Assembly (NCBI GenBank): GCA_900757255.1
Contig: CAAENE010000192.1
Span: 1-5,513, forward strand
Direction: 5' to 3'
Source of the DNA: Clostridia bacterium
GTDB lineage: Bacteria > Bacillota > Clostridia > HGM11514
Length of the DNA: 5,513 nucleotides
Shown: positions 1 to 5,513 of the stretch, in pieces
Numbering within the stretch: position 1 is the first letter of the stretch
Layout of the letters: the number at the start of each line of letters is the position of its first letter
Translations under genes and position numbers: made by a program
Notes under the pieces: generated by a model
What the model was told of the DNA's origin: nothing
Seen by the model: the letters and a program-made list of their open reading frames with translations, nothing else
The model's database searches: none

Positions 1-672
1 CGCAACAGTACCAATGCCGACATTCACCTTGACAAACATCTCTGTTTCAATGGTATCGGCAATCTGTCTTGCCTTTTCTTCGATGTCTTTCCCCTGCGTG
101 AGTTCAGTCGCATCCAGGATAACAACGATATCCTGATCATCGATATGAAGCACAAAATCCTTTTCCTTGTCCGGGAACATACCCTGAACCAAATCGTACA
201 TTGCTGTTTCTTCCTGCACCTCTTCGGCGCGAATCAAAAGAGCGACCCGATGGGTGTCAAGCGGAATACGCAGTTTTTTCGCTTTAATCGTTACGTCACC
301 CGGCAGAATATTATCCAATATAATATTTTTAATAAAATTAGCTTTGTCGTATTTTTCGTCATAAAGGTTTTTCATATTGGATAAGCTGACCGAAATAATC
401 GACGCGTAAGTCTTTGCTTCCTCGTCCTCGCCCTCAACAAAAACGATATTTTCGGTCTTATTTTTAGAACCGACAGCTTTATAAGTAAAACCGTTTAAAA
501 CAAGAACGCCGTTTACTTCATCTTCCATATTTTCCAGCATTGGAAGCTGTGTGTCAATCATAGAAGTATCAGAGCAGGCAATAATACATGCCTCGTCATC
601 CATGATACCAATTTTTCTGTCGATGATATCTCTCAGCTGATAGACAATGTTCTGAAAAATCTTATTTGCCAT
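1..672 (-). CDS. CdaR/PucR-like transcriptional regulator, 5' part only (C-terminus off the left edge)
   Basis: The reading frame is open from the ATG at 672 to the window edge, giving 224 codons without a stop; the gene continues to the left. The protein starts MANKIFQNIVYQLRDIID. Residues about 1-130 look like a small sensory domain: the stretch KIGIMDDEACIIACSDTSMI resembles the start of sugar-diacid-recognition-type domains (an IMD-x-x-A/G-x-IIA-S-D pattern). From about residue 135 (RIPLDTHRVALLIRAEE) to the edge (VKVNVGIGTVA) it matches the GGDEF-like middle domain of CdaR/PucR regulators. In that family a helix-turn-helix lies at the C-terminus, which is outside the window, so DNA binding is inferred. 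A GAGGTG ribosome binding site at 683-678, 5 nt before the ATG, fixes the start, and the gene has its own promoter. The ligand cannot be told from the sequence. Family assignment is fairly secure; function as a regulator of sugar-acid or other catabolic genes is inference. Confidence 0.75.
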   Translation of the reverse strand, partial: MANKIFQNIVYQLRDIIDRKIGIMDDEACIIACSDTSMIDTQLPMLENMEDEVNGVLVLNGFTYKAVGSKNKTENIVFVEGEDEEAKTYASIISVSLSNMKNLYDEKYDKANFIKNIILDNILPGDVTIKAKKLRIPLDTHRVALLIRAEEVQEETAMYDLVQGMFPDKEKDFVLHIDDQDIVVILDATELTQGKDIEEKARQIADTIETEMFVKVNVGIGTVA

Positions 673-700
673 TTTCACACCTCGCCTTTCATTCATCCTA

Positions 701-736
701 TTTTAATATCATACCTCATTTTTGATTCTTTTGCAA
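701..736 (-). promoter_or_regulatory. Sigma-A promoter of the CdaR/PucR-like gene
   Basis: Reading the minus strand, a -35 box TTGCAA (736-731) is followed by a 17-bp spacer and a -10 box TATGAT (713-708). Transcription would start near 701, leaving a leader of about 29 nt that holds the GAGGTG ribosome binding site. The region just upstream of the -35 box is very AT-rich. Both hexamers are close to consensus and the spacing is ideal, so the regulator need not depend on readthrough from pyk. Confidence 0.75.
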
Positions 737-746
737 CAATTTTATG

Positions 747-795
747 AAAAATGAATCAGAATATTGTAGAAAATTTTACAAAACGGTCTGATTCA
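747..795 (-). terminator. Second, overlapping terminator-like hairpin (alternative fold)
   Basis: A perfect 9-bp inverted repeat, TGAATCAGA (795-787) and TCTGATTCA (760-752) on the minus strand, encloses a smaller 5-bp stem TTGTA/TACAA (781-777 and 768-764) with an 8-nt loop. The distal arm runs straight into TTTTT (751-747). It shares bases 787-795 with the first pyk terminator hairpin, so the two folds exclude each other. It may be a back-up terminator or, since it ends 11 bp upstream of the next promoter's -35 box, a protein-binding site. The role is inferred; the repeat itself is plain in the sequence. Confidence 0.4.
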
Positions 796-800
796 GCCGT
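774..800 (-). terminator. Intrinsic terminator downstream of pyk
   Basis: About 46 nt after the pyk stop codon the minus strand carries a hairpin (arms 800-794 and 790-783): ACGGCTG pairs with CAG and CCGT across an AAT loop with one bulged base. It is followed by TTTTG and more A/T. The stem is short but GC-rich at its base and directly abuts the T run. An alternative, overlapping hairpin ending in TTTTT is listed separately. Confidence 0.6.
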
Positions 801-845
801 CATTTTAGTGCTTTTTGGTATGTTATTCAACATTCTGCCGATTGA

Positions 846-2600
846 TTACAGCACGCTTGCCGCGCCTGAAATAACCAGGCCGCGCTGGCAATCCATGGTA
901 ATGGTGGAGCCGCTCCGCAGCAGTTTGACCGCGCCCTTGGCTCCGGTGATGACCGGAATATCCAGCGCAAGGCCGACGATCGCCGCATGGCAGGCAGTCC
1001 CCTCCTCCTCGACAATGATGCCCTTTGCATTTTTAATAATCGGCAAAAGATTGTTGGAGGTGGAGCTGATAACCAGAATATCCCCGTTTTCAAACAGTTT
1101 TAAAGCTTCTTCTTCGGTGTCGGCCACACAAATATTTCCAACTGCGCCGCTTTTCCCGATCCCGGTTCCCTGCACCAAAATATTACCAACCAGATGCACC
1201 TTCAGGATATTTGTAGTCCCGCTCACTCCTACCGGAACGCCGCCGGTAATAACAACAATATCCCCGTCGCTGACATAACCGTTTTCCTTGGCAAGCTCGG
1301 TTACATGGTCAAACAGATCGTCAGTCGTATATTTTTCCTCCGACATGATCGGAGTTACGCCCCAGCTCATCGAAAGCTGGCAGTATACCTTTTCGATCGG
1401 CGTTCCGCAGATAATCGGGCAGGCAGGACGGTATTTCGACACCATTCTTGCAGTATGCCCGGAACGCGAAACAGTCAAAATGGCAACCGCGCCCAAATCA
1501 TGGGCCGTCATACAGGTTGCGTGGGATATCGCATTGGTGACATTGGTTTCAAAATCGATATGTACTTCCTCAAATATTTTCTTATAATCAATAGACTGTT
1601 CGGTGCTCAAAGCAATTTTCGCCATCGTCTGCACGCTTTCAACCGGATATTTGCCCACCGCCGTCTCGCCTGAAAGCATCAGCGCGCTGGTACCGTCGTA
1701 AACAGCATTTGCAACATCGGTCGTTTCCGCTCTGGTCGGGCGCGGGTTGCGAATCATGGAATCCAGCATCTGCGTCGCTGTGATAACCTTTTTTCCTGCA
1801 AGATAACACTTTTTAATCAGCATTTTCTGGATAGCCGGCAGCTCCTCCATTGGGATTTCAACCCCCATATCGCCGCGCGCAACCATAATTCCATCGCTTT
1901 CCCGAATAATATCTTCTATGTTGTTAACGCCTTCCATATTCTCGATTTTTGCAATGACCTGAATATCCGTCCCGTTGTTTTTAGCCAGTATTTTTTTGAT
2001 TTCCAGAATATCTGACGCTGTCCGGGTAAAGGAGGCCGCAATGAAATCAACGTTATTTTCAATTCCGAACAGAATATCCTTTTGATCTTTATCACTCAGA
2101 TACGGCATCGAAACAGAGATACCCGGCAGATTAATACTTTTTTTGCCCGACAAAGTCCCGCTGTTCATCACATCGCACAAAATATCCTGGCCCTTTATCT
2201 TTTTGACCTTTAGTCCGACAAGACCGTCGTCAATCAGGACCATATCGCCGGCTTTTAGTTCTTTTGGAAGGTCTTTGTAGGTGACCGAAACAATCGTCTC
2301 GTCCCCTTCTACATCACGGGTAGTTAGGGTAAATTCAGCCCCTTCCTTCATTTCTACAGTATCACATGCAAATTCCCGGATCCTAATTTCCGGACCCTTG
2401 GTATCGAGCATAATGCCAATCGGCTTTTTCAGTTTTGCCCGAACCTTTTTGACCAGGTCGATACGCCGTTTATGCTCCTCATAATCCCCATGGGAAAAGT
2501 TCAGCCGCGCAACGTTCATCCCATTTTCCGCAAGGGCTGTTATCATTGCCTCATTATCAGCAGCAGGCCCTAAAGTACAGATAATTTTTGTTTTTCTCAT
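846..2600 (-). CDS. pyk: Pyruvate kinase with C-terminal PEP-utilising domain
   Basis: Cytosolic glycolytic enzyme converting phosphoenolpyruvate and ADP to pyruvate and ATP. At 584 residues it matches the long Bacillota form (about 585). The A domain opens with MRKTKIICTLGP and has R32, N34 and S36 (ARLNFSHG) and D66-T67-K68-G-P-E71-I-R73. The lid (B) domain spans roughly 75-165. The signature around IAKIENMEG gives catalytic K218 and metal ligand E220, with D244 in ARGDMG and T276 in TATQMLDSM. T67 and E71 are the residues expected of a K+-dependent enzyme. The allosteric C domain follows to about 470. The extra domain, about 474-584, carries EEEGTACHAAIVG with H538, like the phosphohistidine motif of PEP-utilising enzymes; in pyruvate kinases this domain is not needed for catalysis. 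The frame is open upstream to 2672, but that extension lies inside the preceding gene, and an AGGAG site sits 5 nt before the ATG at 2600. The HD-domain gene ends 16 nt upstream, so co-transcription is likely. Confidence 0.97.
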   Translation of the reverse strand: MRKTKIICTLGPAADNEAMITALAENGMNVARLNFSHGDYEEHKRRIDLVKKVRAKLKKPIGIMLDTKGPEIRIREFACDTVEMKEGAEFTLTTRDVEGDETIVSVTYKDLPKELKAGDMVLIDDGLVGLKVKKIKGQDILCDVMNSGTLSGKKSINLPGISVSMPYLSDKDQKDILFGIENNVDFIAASFTRTASDILEIKKILAKNNGTDIQVIAKIENMEGVNNIEDIIRESDGIMVARGDMGVEIPMEELPAIQKMLIKKCYLAGKKVITATQMLDSMIRNPRPTRAETTDVANAVYDGTSALMLSGETAVGKYPVESVQTMAKIALSTEQSIDYKKIFEEVHIDFETNVTNAISHATCMTAHDLGAVAILTVSRSGHTARMVSKYRPACPIICGTPIEKVYCQLSMSWGVTPIMSEEKYTTDDLFDHVTELAKENGYVSDGDIVVITGGVPVGVSGTTNILKVHLVGNILVQGTGIGKSGAVGNICVADTEEEALKLFENGDILVISSTSNNLLPIIKNAKGIIVEEEGTACHAAIVGLALDIPVITGAKGAVKLLRSGSTITMDCQRGLVISGAASVL

Positions 2601-2605
2601 AAATG

Positions 2606-2612
2606 CTCCTTT
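2606..2612 (-). promoter_or_regulatory. Ribosome binding site that fixes the pyk start
   Basis: AAAGGAG on the minus strand lies 5 nt before the ATG at 2600 and fills the short gap after the HD gene's stop codon (2619-2617). It supports the 584-residue pyruvate kinase rather than the longer in-frame opening at 2672, and the tight spacing supports an operon. Confidence 0.85.
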
Positions 2613-2616
2613 AAAT

Positions 2617-3795
2617 TCAAAATTCCGTGAAATAACCGGAAAAATCAATCCCGCCGATTCTTTTGTTGACATAGCGCTCCCGCAGTCCCTCAGCGCCCGA
2701 CATCAGGCTTTCAGAGGTAATCCCGATTTTTTCTGAGAGCTTTGCCTCATAATAAGCGCTCAAATGGTCGGCCGCACGAATGATTTCTCCGTCGATCGGA
2801 TTATATTCTTTGCAGTTATATGTATGGTTAATGGTGTCTGAGGTAACGATAACTACCTTTCCGTTTTCCATAATTTTAGATGAAAATTCATTTTCGATAT
2901 AATATCTGATTTCGCTGTGCCAGCTTTCGGGCAAAAGCGGATAAATTTTTTCGTCGATCATTTGTATTTCAATTTCTTTGATAACATCGTCCAGACCCTC
3001 AACCGAGTTTTTGACCGGCGAAACGATATCGCGGGTCAGCACTTCGGGAAGGTCGTGGAACAACCCACCGAAAAAATTGTTACAGATACGGCGTCCGCAT
3101 GCCCCGATTTCCAAAGAAAAAAAGTAAGAAAAAAGCGCCACAACAAGCATATGCCCCATAACGGAAGTTTTGGGCAGGCGCTGTGTCCTTGCCCATCGCT
3201 GCTGGAACCGCAGCTGCGCAACATATTGGACAAAATCATTGATAGAGGTATCCTGGTACAGAATCCTTTTGACGCTGTCCACATCCAAAAATTCCGCCAG
3301 CTCGCCTTCCATCTCGTTTTTGGTCTTTTCGATATGGTACAGGTCCTTTGACATATGGTAAACGATATTGAATTCCCATTTCGTCGCAAGATAGTGCGCT
3401 GCTTTGATAATGGTTTTTTCCGTTTTTGAATAATCCGGATCAAGGAAATAAGAGCGGAACCGTTCATAAAAGCCGCCCGGGATCTTTTTACAGGTGGGCT
3501 CCAGCTCGGATAATACCCAGGTGTTGATCTGCTCGCCCTTCTGTTCCATCAGCTTGTAAAAAACAGGCGGTTTTAAATCGGTCAGGATAATCCTGTGAAG
3601 AAACTCAAAAATACATCCTTCAATCAGGCGCAGACGGTCGATGCCGTTTTCTACCCTCGATAAAACATATGCATAGTAGAGCTTATGCGCCTGTTTATCA
3701 AGCTCGGTAAACCCATCGGACGGCCTGATATGATCATTCCAGCGCTGAATACTTGCCGCTTCATAGATACGTTCAAACAACTCTGTCTCTATCAT
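2617..3795 (-). CDS. YfbR-like HD-domain phosphohydrolase with a degenerate N-terminal HD copy
   Basis: A 392-residue soluble protein with no signal peptide or membrane segment. The C-terminal half (about 190-390) fits the YfbR-type HD fold, which in E. coli is a metal-dependent 5'-nucleotidase acting on deoxynucleoside monophosphates. It has R200-W201, H215 in VMGHMLVVAL, H247-D248 with E251 in FHDLPEVLTRD, D256, SPVK just after, and D343 in IIRAADHL. This is the full metal and substrate set known for YfbR. The N-terminal half repeats the landmarks at similar spacing but without the acidic metal ligands: R18-W19, H37, H67-R68 followed by ILTD, and H134 in IIKAAHYL. The start at 3795 is chosen because AGGTGG lies 4 nt upstream and a promoter falls inside the longer open frame (to 3873). 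It is the first gene of a probable operon with pyk. Hydrolase activity is likely; nucleotide as substrate is inferred from family; the exact substrate is unknown. Confidence 0.85.
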   Translation of the reverse strand: MIETELFERIYEAASIQRWNDHIRPSDGFTELDKQAHKLYYAYVLSRVENGIDRLRLIEGCIFEFLHRIILTDLKPPVFYKLMEQKGEQINTWVLSELEPTCKKIPGGFYERFRSYFLDPDYSKTEKTIIKAAHYLATKWEFNIVYHMSKDLYHIEKTKNEMEGELAEFLDVDSVKRILYQDTSINDFVQYVAQLRFQQRWARTQRLPKTSVMGHMLVVALFSYFFSLEIGACGRRICNNFFGGLFHDLPEVLTRDIVSPVKNSVEGLDDVIKEIEIQMIDEKIYPLLPESWHSEIRYYIENEFSSKIMENGKVVIVTSDTINHTYNCKEYNPIDGEIIRAADHLSAYYEAKLSEKIGITSESLMSGAEGLRERYVNKRIGGIDFSGYFTEF

Positions 3796-3799
3796 TTTA

Positions 3800-3805
3800 C
3801 CACCT
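3800..3805 (-). promoter_or_regulatory. Ribosome binding site that fixes the HD-gene start
   Basis: AGGTGG on the minus strand, 4 nt before the ATG at 3795. The spacing is short but the match is good. Upstream in-frame starts lie before the predicted transcription start and can be dismissed. Confidence 0.7.
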
Positions 3806-3816
3806 ATACCCTTCCA

Positions 3817-3852
3817 GTATGGTATTATAAACCAATTTTGTCCATAATTCAA
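3817..3852 (-). promoter_or_regulatory. Sigma-A promoter of the HD-gene/pyk operon
   Basis: On the minus strand a -35 box TTGAAT (3852-3847) is followed by 17 bp and a perfect TATAAT -10 box (3829-3824). Transcription would start near 3817, about 22 nt before the HD-gene ATG, with the ribosome binding site in between. No separate promoter is evident in the 16-nt gap before pyk, so this is the likely upstream promoter for pyruvate kinase. A further promoter inside the HD gene cannot be excluded by eye. Confidence 0.75.
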
Positions 3853-3945
3853 CGTTTTTCTGATATAACCCATAAAAATATTAGCATCAAAATACTGAGA
3901 AATGACAATAAAACAAGTCTTTTTAAGTTATATTTCTGTCTTTGT

Positions 3946-4614
3946 TCATAATTCTACCTGCAAAAGTATTGGCAAATGGTCTGAATGCTTGATCCACTTT
4001 TTATCTGTTAAAATTTCATACTTCTGCACTATTTCGGGATTGGCAAAACAATGGTCAATATGATACCCTTTATCAAGATGTCTATATAAATAAAATGTAT
4101 CTATACTTTCTTCTCCCTGATTTTCATTATATTTAAAATGATAAATTGACTGCAGCCCTTTTCGCTCTAATTCTTTAGCAACAGCTGTATGATTGCGTTC
4201 AAAATGCTGCTTATCCCAAATAGAATTACTGTTAAAGTCACCAATTATTATCGTATTCAAATCATAATGAAGCATATTGATACTTTGATAGATGTAATAT
4301 TCTTCTATATAGGGCTTGAGCGTCCATACACCTAAAAGCTTAATTTTATCGTTAATAGATACTGGCAAAAAATATCTTAGGCAATAGGAATTCCAATCTT
4401 TTTGTTCCAATTTTATCCCCTGCTTTGCAAATATGCCCAAACCTTTGTTTTTGTTTGTCCCTATCCAGACAAAGTTACTAGCAAACTCTTTATATTCCTC
4501 ATTTTCAAAATCTTTTGGATTTTCACATTCTTGTATTACATAAACATCTGCGTTTGGTAATACCTGAAACTTATCCCTGAATTTCATGTTGCAATTCCAA
4601 CTGATTATTTTCAT
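3946..4614 (-). CDS. Endonuclease/exonuclease/phosphatase (EEP) family protein
   Basis: A 222-residue, single-domain protein of the DNase I/exonuclease III/phosphatase fold, hydrolysing phosphodiester or phosphomonoester bonds with a divalent metal. Landmarks in order: first strand IISWNCN with N7; VIQE with metal ligand E29; IIIGDFNSN with D126 and N128; YHIDH with D187; and the closing HSDHLPI with D212 and catalytic-type H213. All core active-site positions are present, so it should be active. It has no signal peptide or membrane segment. The substrate (DNA, RNA, lipid head group or other) cannot be told. The ATG at 4614 is chosen because GGAGG lies 5 nt upstream and the fold starts immediately; the frame is open to another ATG at 4653, but that one has no good ribosome binding site. 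The gene is strikingly AT-rich: sampled lines are about 20-35% G+C, against over 50% in a sampled line of pyk. It stands between a terminator and the next gene's promoter as its own unit, suggesting acquisition by transfer. Confidence 0.82.
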   Translation of the reverse strand: MKIISWNCNMKFRDKFQVLPNADVYVIQECENPKDFENEEYKEFASNFVWIGTNKNKGLGIFAKQGIKLEQKDWNSYCLRYFLPVSINDKIKLLGVWTLKPYIEEYYIYQSINMLHYDLNTIIIGDFNSNSIWDKQHFERNHTAVAKELERKGLQSIYHFKYNENQGEESIDTFYLYRHLDKGYHIDHCFANPEIVQKYEILTDKKWIKHSDHLPILLQVEL

Positions 4615-4619
4615 AGGTA

Positions 4620-4624
4620 CCTCC
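4620..4624 (-). promoter_or_regulatory. Ribosome binding site that fixes the EEP-gene start
   Basis: GGAGG on the minus strand, 5 nt before the ATG at 4614. It decides for the 222-residue protein over the 235-residue reading from 4653, whose extra 13 residues precede the family's first strand. Confidence 0.8.
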
Positions 4625-4647
4625 AAATAAGATAAAACTAAAGTTAT

Positions 4648-4657
4648 TAACATGTTA
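4648..4657. repeat. 10-bp perfect palindrome upstream of the EEP gene
   Basis: TAACATGTTA is a perfect palindrome centred about 38 bp before the EEP-gene start, in an AT-rich stretch where its promoter should lie. No clear promoter is visible: the best fits are a TTGATG -35-like box (4675-4670) with a poor -10 partner, or a lone TATAAC (4659-4654). The palindrome could be an operator half-site pair or chance in AT-rich DNA. Confidence 0.25.
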
Positions 4658-4692
4658 TATCCAATTTTCCATCAAGAAAAAGCTTTCTAATC

Positions 4693-4736
4693 AAAAAGAG
4701 CACAGTATGCGGCACCGGCCGCATATCTGTACTCTT
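4693..4736 (-). terminator. Intrinsic terminator of gltA/nfnB
   Basis: Starting 7 nt after the stop codon, the minus strand forms a long imperfect hairpin. Outer arms AAGAG/CTCTT, middle CTGT/ACAG... counterparts on either side of small mismatches, and an inner stem ATGCGGC... closing on a 4-nt loop pair up between 4736 and 4696. The descending arm runs into TTTTT (4697-4693). The plus-strand side lacks a comparable T run, so it acts for the leftward gene. It separates gltA from the EEP gene. Confidence 0.85.
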
Positions 4737-4743
4737 CACGTTA

Positions 4744-5513
4744 TTATTGGTGATTCTTAATATATTCGTCAATATTTTTGGCAGCTGTTTTTCCGGCGCC
4801 CATCGCTAAAATAACAGTTGCCGCACCTGTGACGGCGTCGCCTCCGGCAAAAACCCCCGGGATGGAAGTCGCTCCCGTTTGCTCGTCGGTAATAATGCCG
4901 CCCCATTTCTGAGTCTCAAGATGCGGGGTCGTCTGCTTAATCAGCGGATTGGGCGATTGTCCTATCGCAACAATAACCGTTTCCATGTCGAGTGTAAATT
5001 CACTGCCCGCTTTCGGCGATGGCCTTCTGCGCCCTGACGCGTCCGGTTCCCCCAGTTCCATTTCAATGCATTCGATTTCCTTCACCCAAAAATTCTCGTC
5101 TCCGATAATCTTGGTAGGATTGCAAAGCATCTTAAAAATAATCCCCTCTTCTTTTGCATGATGCACCTCTTCCAAACGGGCAGGCATCTCTTCTTCGCTT
5201 CTGCGGTAAATGATATAAACATTTTCCGCACCAAGACGTTTGGCGGAGCGTGCCGCATCCATTGCGACGTTACCGCCGCCGATGACTGCGACATTTTTTC
5301 CAACGTATACAGGCGTATCCGCCGAGGGGAATTGATACGCTTTCATTAAATTAATGCGGGTCAAAAACTCGTTGGCGGAATAAACGCCGTTCAGGTTTTC
5401 GCCCGGTATATGCATAAAGCTTGGGAGGCCGGCGCCCGAACCGATGAATACAGCGGAATAGCCTTCTTCCTTCATCAGCTCGTCAATCGTAAAGGTTTTC
5501 CCAATAACCATAC
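4744..5513 (-). CDS. gltA: NADPH-dependent glutamate synthase GltA / NfnB-type flavoprotein, 3' part only
   Basis: The last 255-256 codons of a gene entering from the right edge; an ATG at 5511 is internal, because family members run to about 460 residues and the frame stays open to the edge. The missing N-terminus would carry the iron-sulfur region. Counting from the Met at 5511: VFIGSGAGLP (21-30) is part of the FAD-binding fold; VAVIGGGNVAMDAAR (74-88) is the NAD(P)-binding Rossmann motif; IYRRSEEEMPAR (101-112) holds the arginine pair that typically contacts the NADPH phosphate; VIVAIGQSPN (179-188) and IPGVFAGGDAVTGAATVILAMGAGKTAA (218-244, described by its GGD and GAATV core) return to FAD. 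The gene ends in tandem stops (TAATAA). Two roles fit: the small-subunit-like glutamate synthase, or NfnB of the electron-bifurcating NADH-dependent ferredoxin:NADP+ oxidoreductase. The upstream neighbour, off the window, would decide. Confidence 0.9.
   Translation of the reverse strand, partial: MVIGKTFTIDELMKEEGYSAVFIGSGAGLPSFMHIPGENLNGVYSANEFLTRINLMKAYQFPSADTPVYVGKNVAVIGGGNVAMDAARSAKRLGAENVYIIYRRSEEEMPARLEEVHHAKEEGIIFKMLCNPTKIIGDENFWVKEIECIEMELGEPDASGRRRPSPKAGSEFTLDMETVIVAIGQSPNPLIKQTTPHLETQKWGGIITDEQTGATSIPGVFAGGDAVTGAATVILAMGAGKTAAKNIDEYIKNHQ

Noticed and set aside
145..384. Plus-strand open frame of 79 codons at the left end
   Set aside because: Antisense to the CdaR/PucR-like gene, whose frame is open through all 224 codons in the window with a good start region.
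970..1020. Cys next to the phosphohistidine-like His in the pyruvate kinase C-terminal domain as an unusual redox site
   Set aside because: A Cys before this His also occurs in PEP-synthase-type motifs, so it is within normal family variation.
751..1278. Plus-strand open frame of 175 codons over the pyk 3' end
   Set aside because: It lies antisense to the well-supported pyruvate kinase, has no recognisable domain, and its composition is the mirror of pyk codons.
1194..1673. Plus-strand open frame of 159 codons inside pyk
   Set aside because: Antisense shadow of pyk; no ribosome binding site or family resemblance noted.
2601..2672. 24-residue N-terminal extension of pyruvate kinase
   Set aside because: It overlaps the HD gene's coding end, has no homology to the conserved pyruvate kinase start, and a good ribosome binding site serves the ATG at 2600.
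2917..3351. Plus-strand open frame of 144 codons inside the HD gene
   Set aside because: Antisense shadow of a gene with intact catalytic motifs; no family resemblance.
3796..3873. 26-residue N-terminal extension of the HD protein
   Set aside because: The predicted promoter (TTGAAT/TATAAT) lies within this stretch, so the transcript would not include the upstream start.
3796..3945. Possible terminator after the EEP gene
   Set aside because: Only weak AT-rich pairings are visible (for example AACAA with TTGTT); no GC-rich stem followed by a T run, so no call is made.

Overview
The window carries five genes, all on the minus strand, and reads as chromosomal DNA of an anaerobic Gram-positive bacterium, most likely a Clostridia-class Bacillota. 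The grounds are a pyruvate kinase with the extra C-terminal PEP-utilising domain typical of Bacillota, a GltA/NfnB-type flavoprotein common in fermentative clostridia, strong AGGAG/AGGTG-type ribosome binding sites close to the start codons, and consensus sigma-A promoters. No genus can be named from the sequence.

In transcription order (right to left): (1) the 3' part of gltA/nfnB runs in from the right edge and ends at 4744, followed at once by a clear intrinsic terminator. (2) A small stand-alone endonuclease/exonuclease/phosphatase (EEP) family gene (4614-3946) sits in a visibly AT-rich block unlike its neighbours and looks like acquired cargo. (3) A sigma-A promoter (3852-3824) precedes a 392-residue YfbR-like HD-domain phosphohydrolase gene (3795-2617). 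(4) Pyruvate kinase (pyk, 2600-846) follows after 16 nt, so the two almost certainly share a transcript. (5) After a compact intergenic region holding pyk terminator hairpins and a second good sigma-A promoter, the 5' part of a CdaR/PucR-like regulator gene (672 to beyond position 1) leaves by the left edge.

The functional themes are central metabolism (the PEP-to-pyruvate step, and NADPH/glutamate or ferredoxin redox chemistry), nucleotide housekeeping (HD hydrolase), and a probable metabolite-responsive regulator. The most interesting observation is that the HD protein appears to be an internal duplication. Its N-terminal half keeps the landmarks of the YfbR fold in order but has lost the metal-binding Asp residues, while the C-terminal half keeps a full catalytic set. 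Its operon pairing with pyk is also worth a check. I see no CRISPR array, tRNA, rRNA, insertion sequence or riboswitch, and no convincing sign of a wholly new system; the remaining findings are modest.
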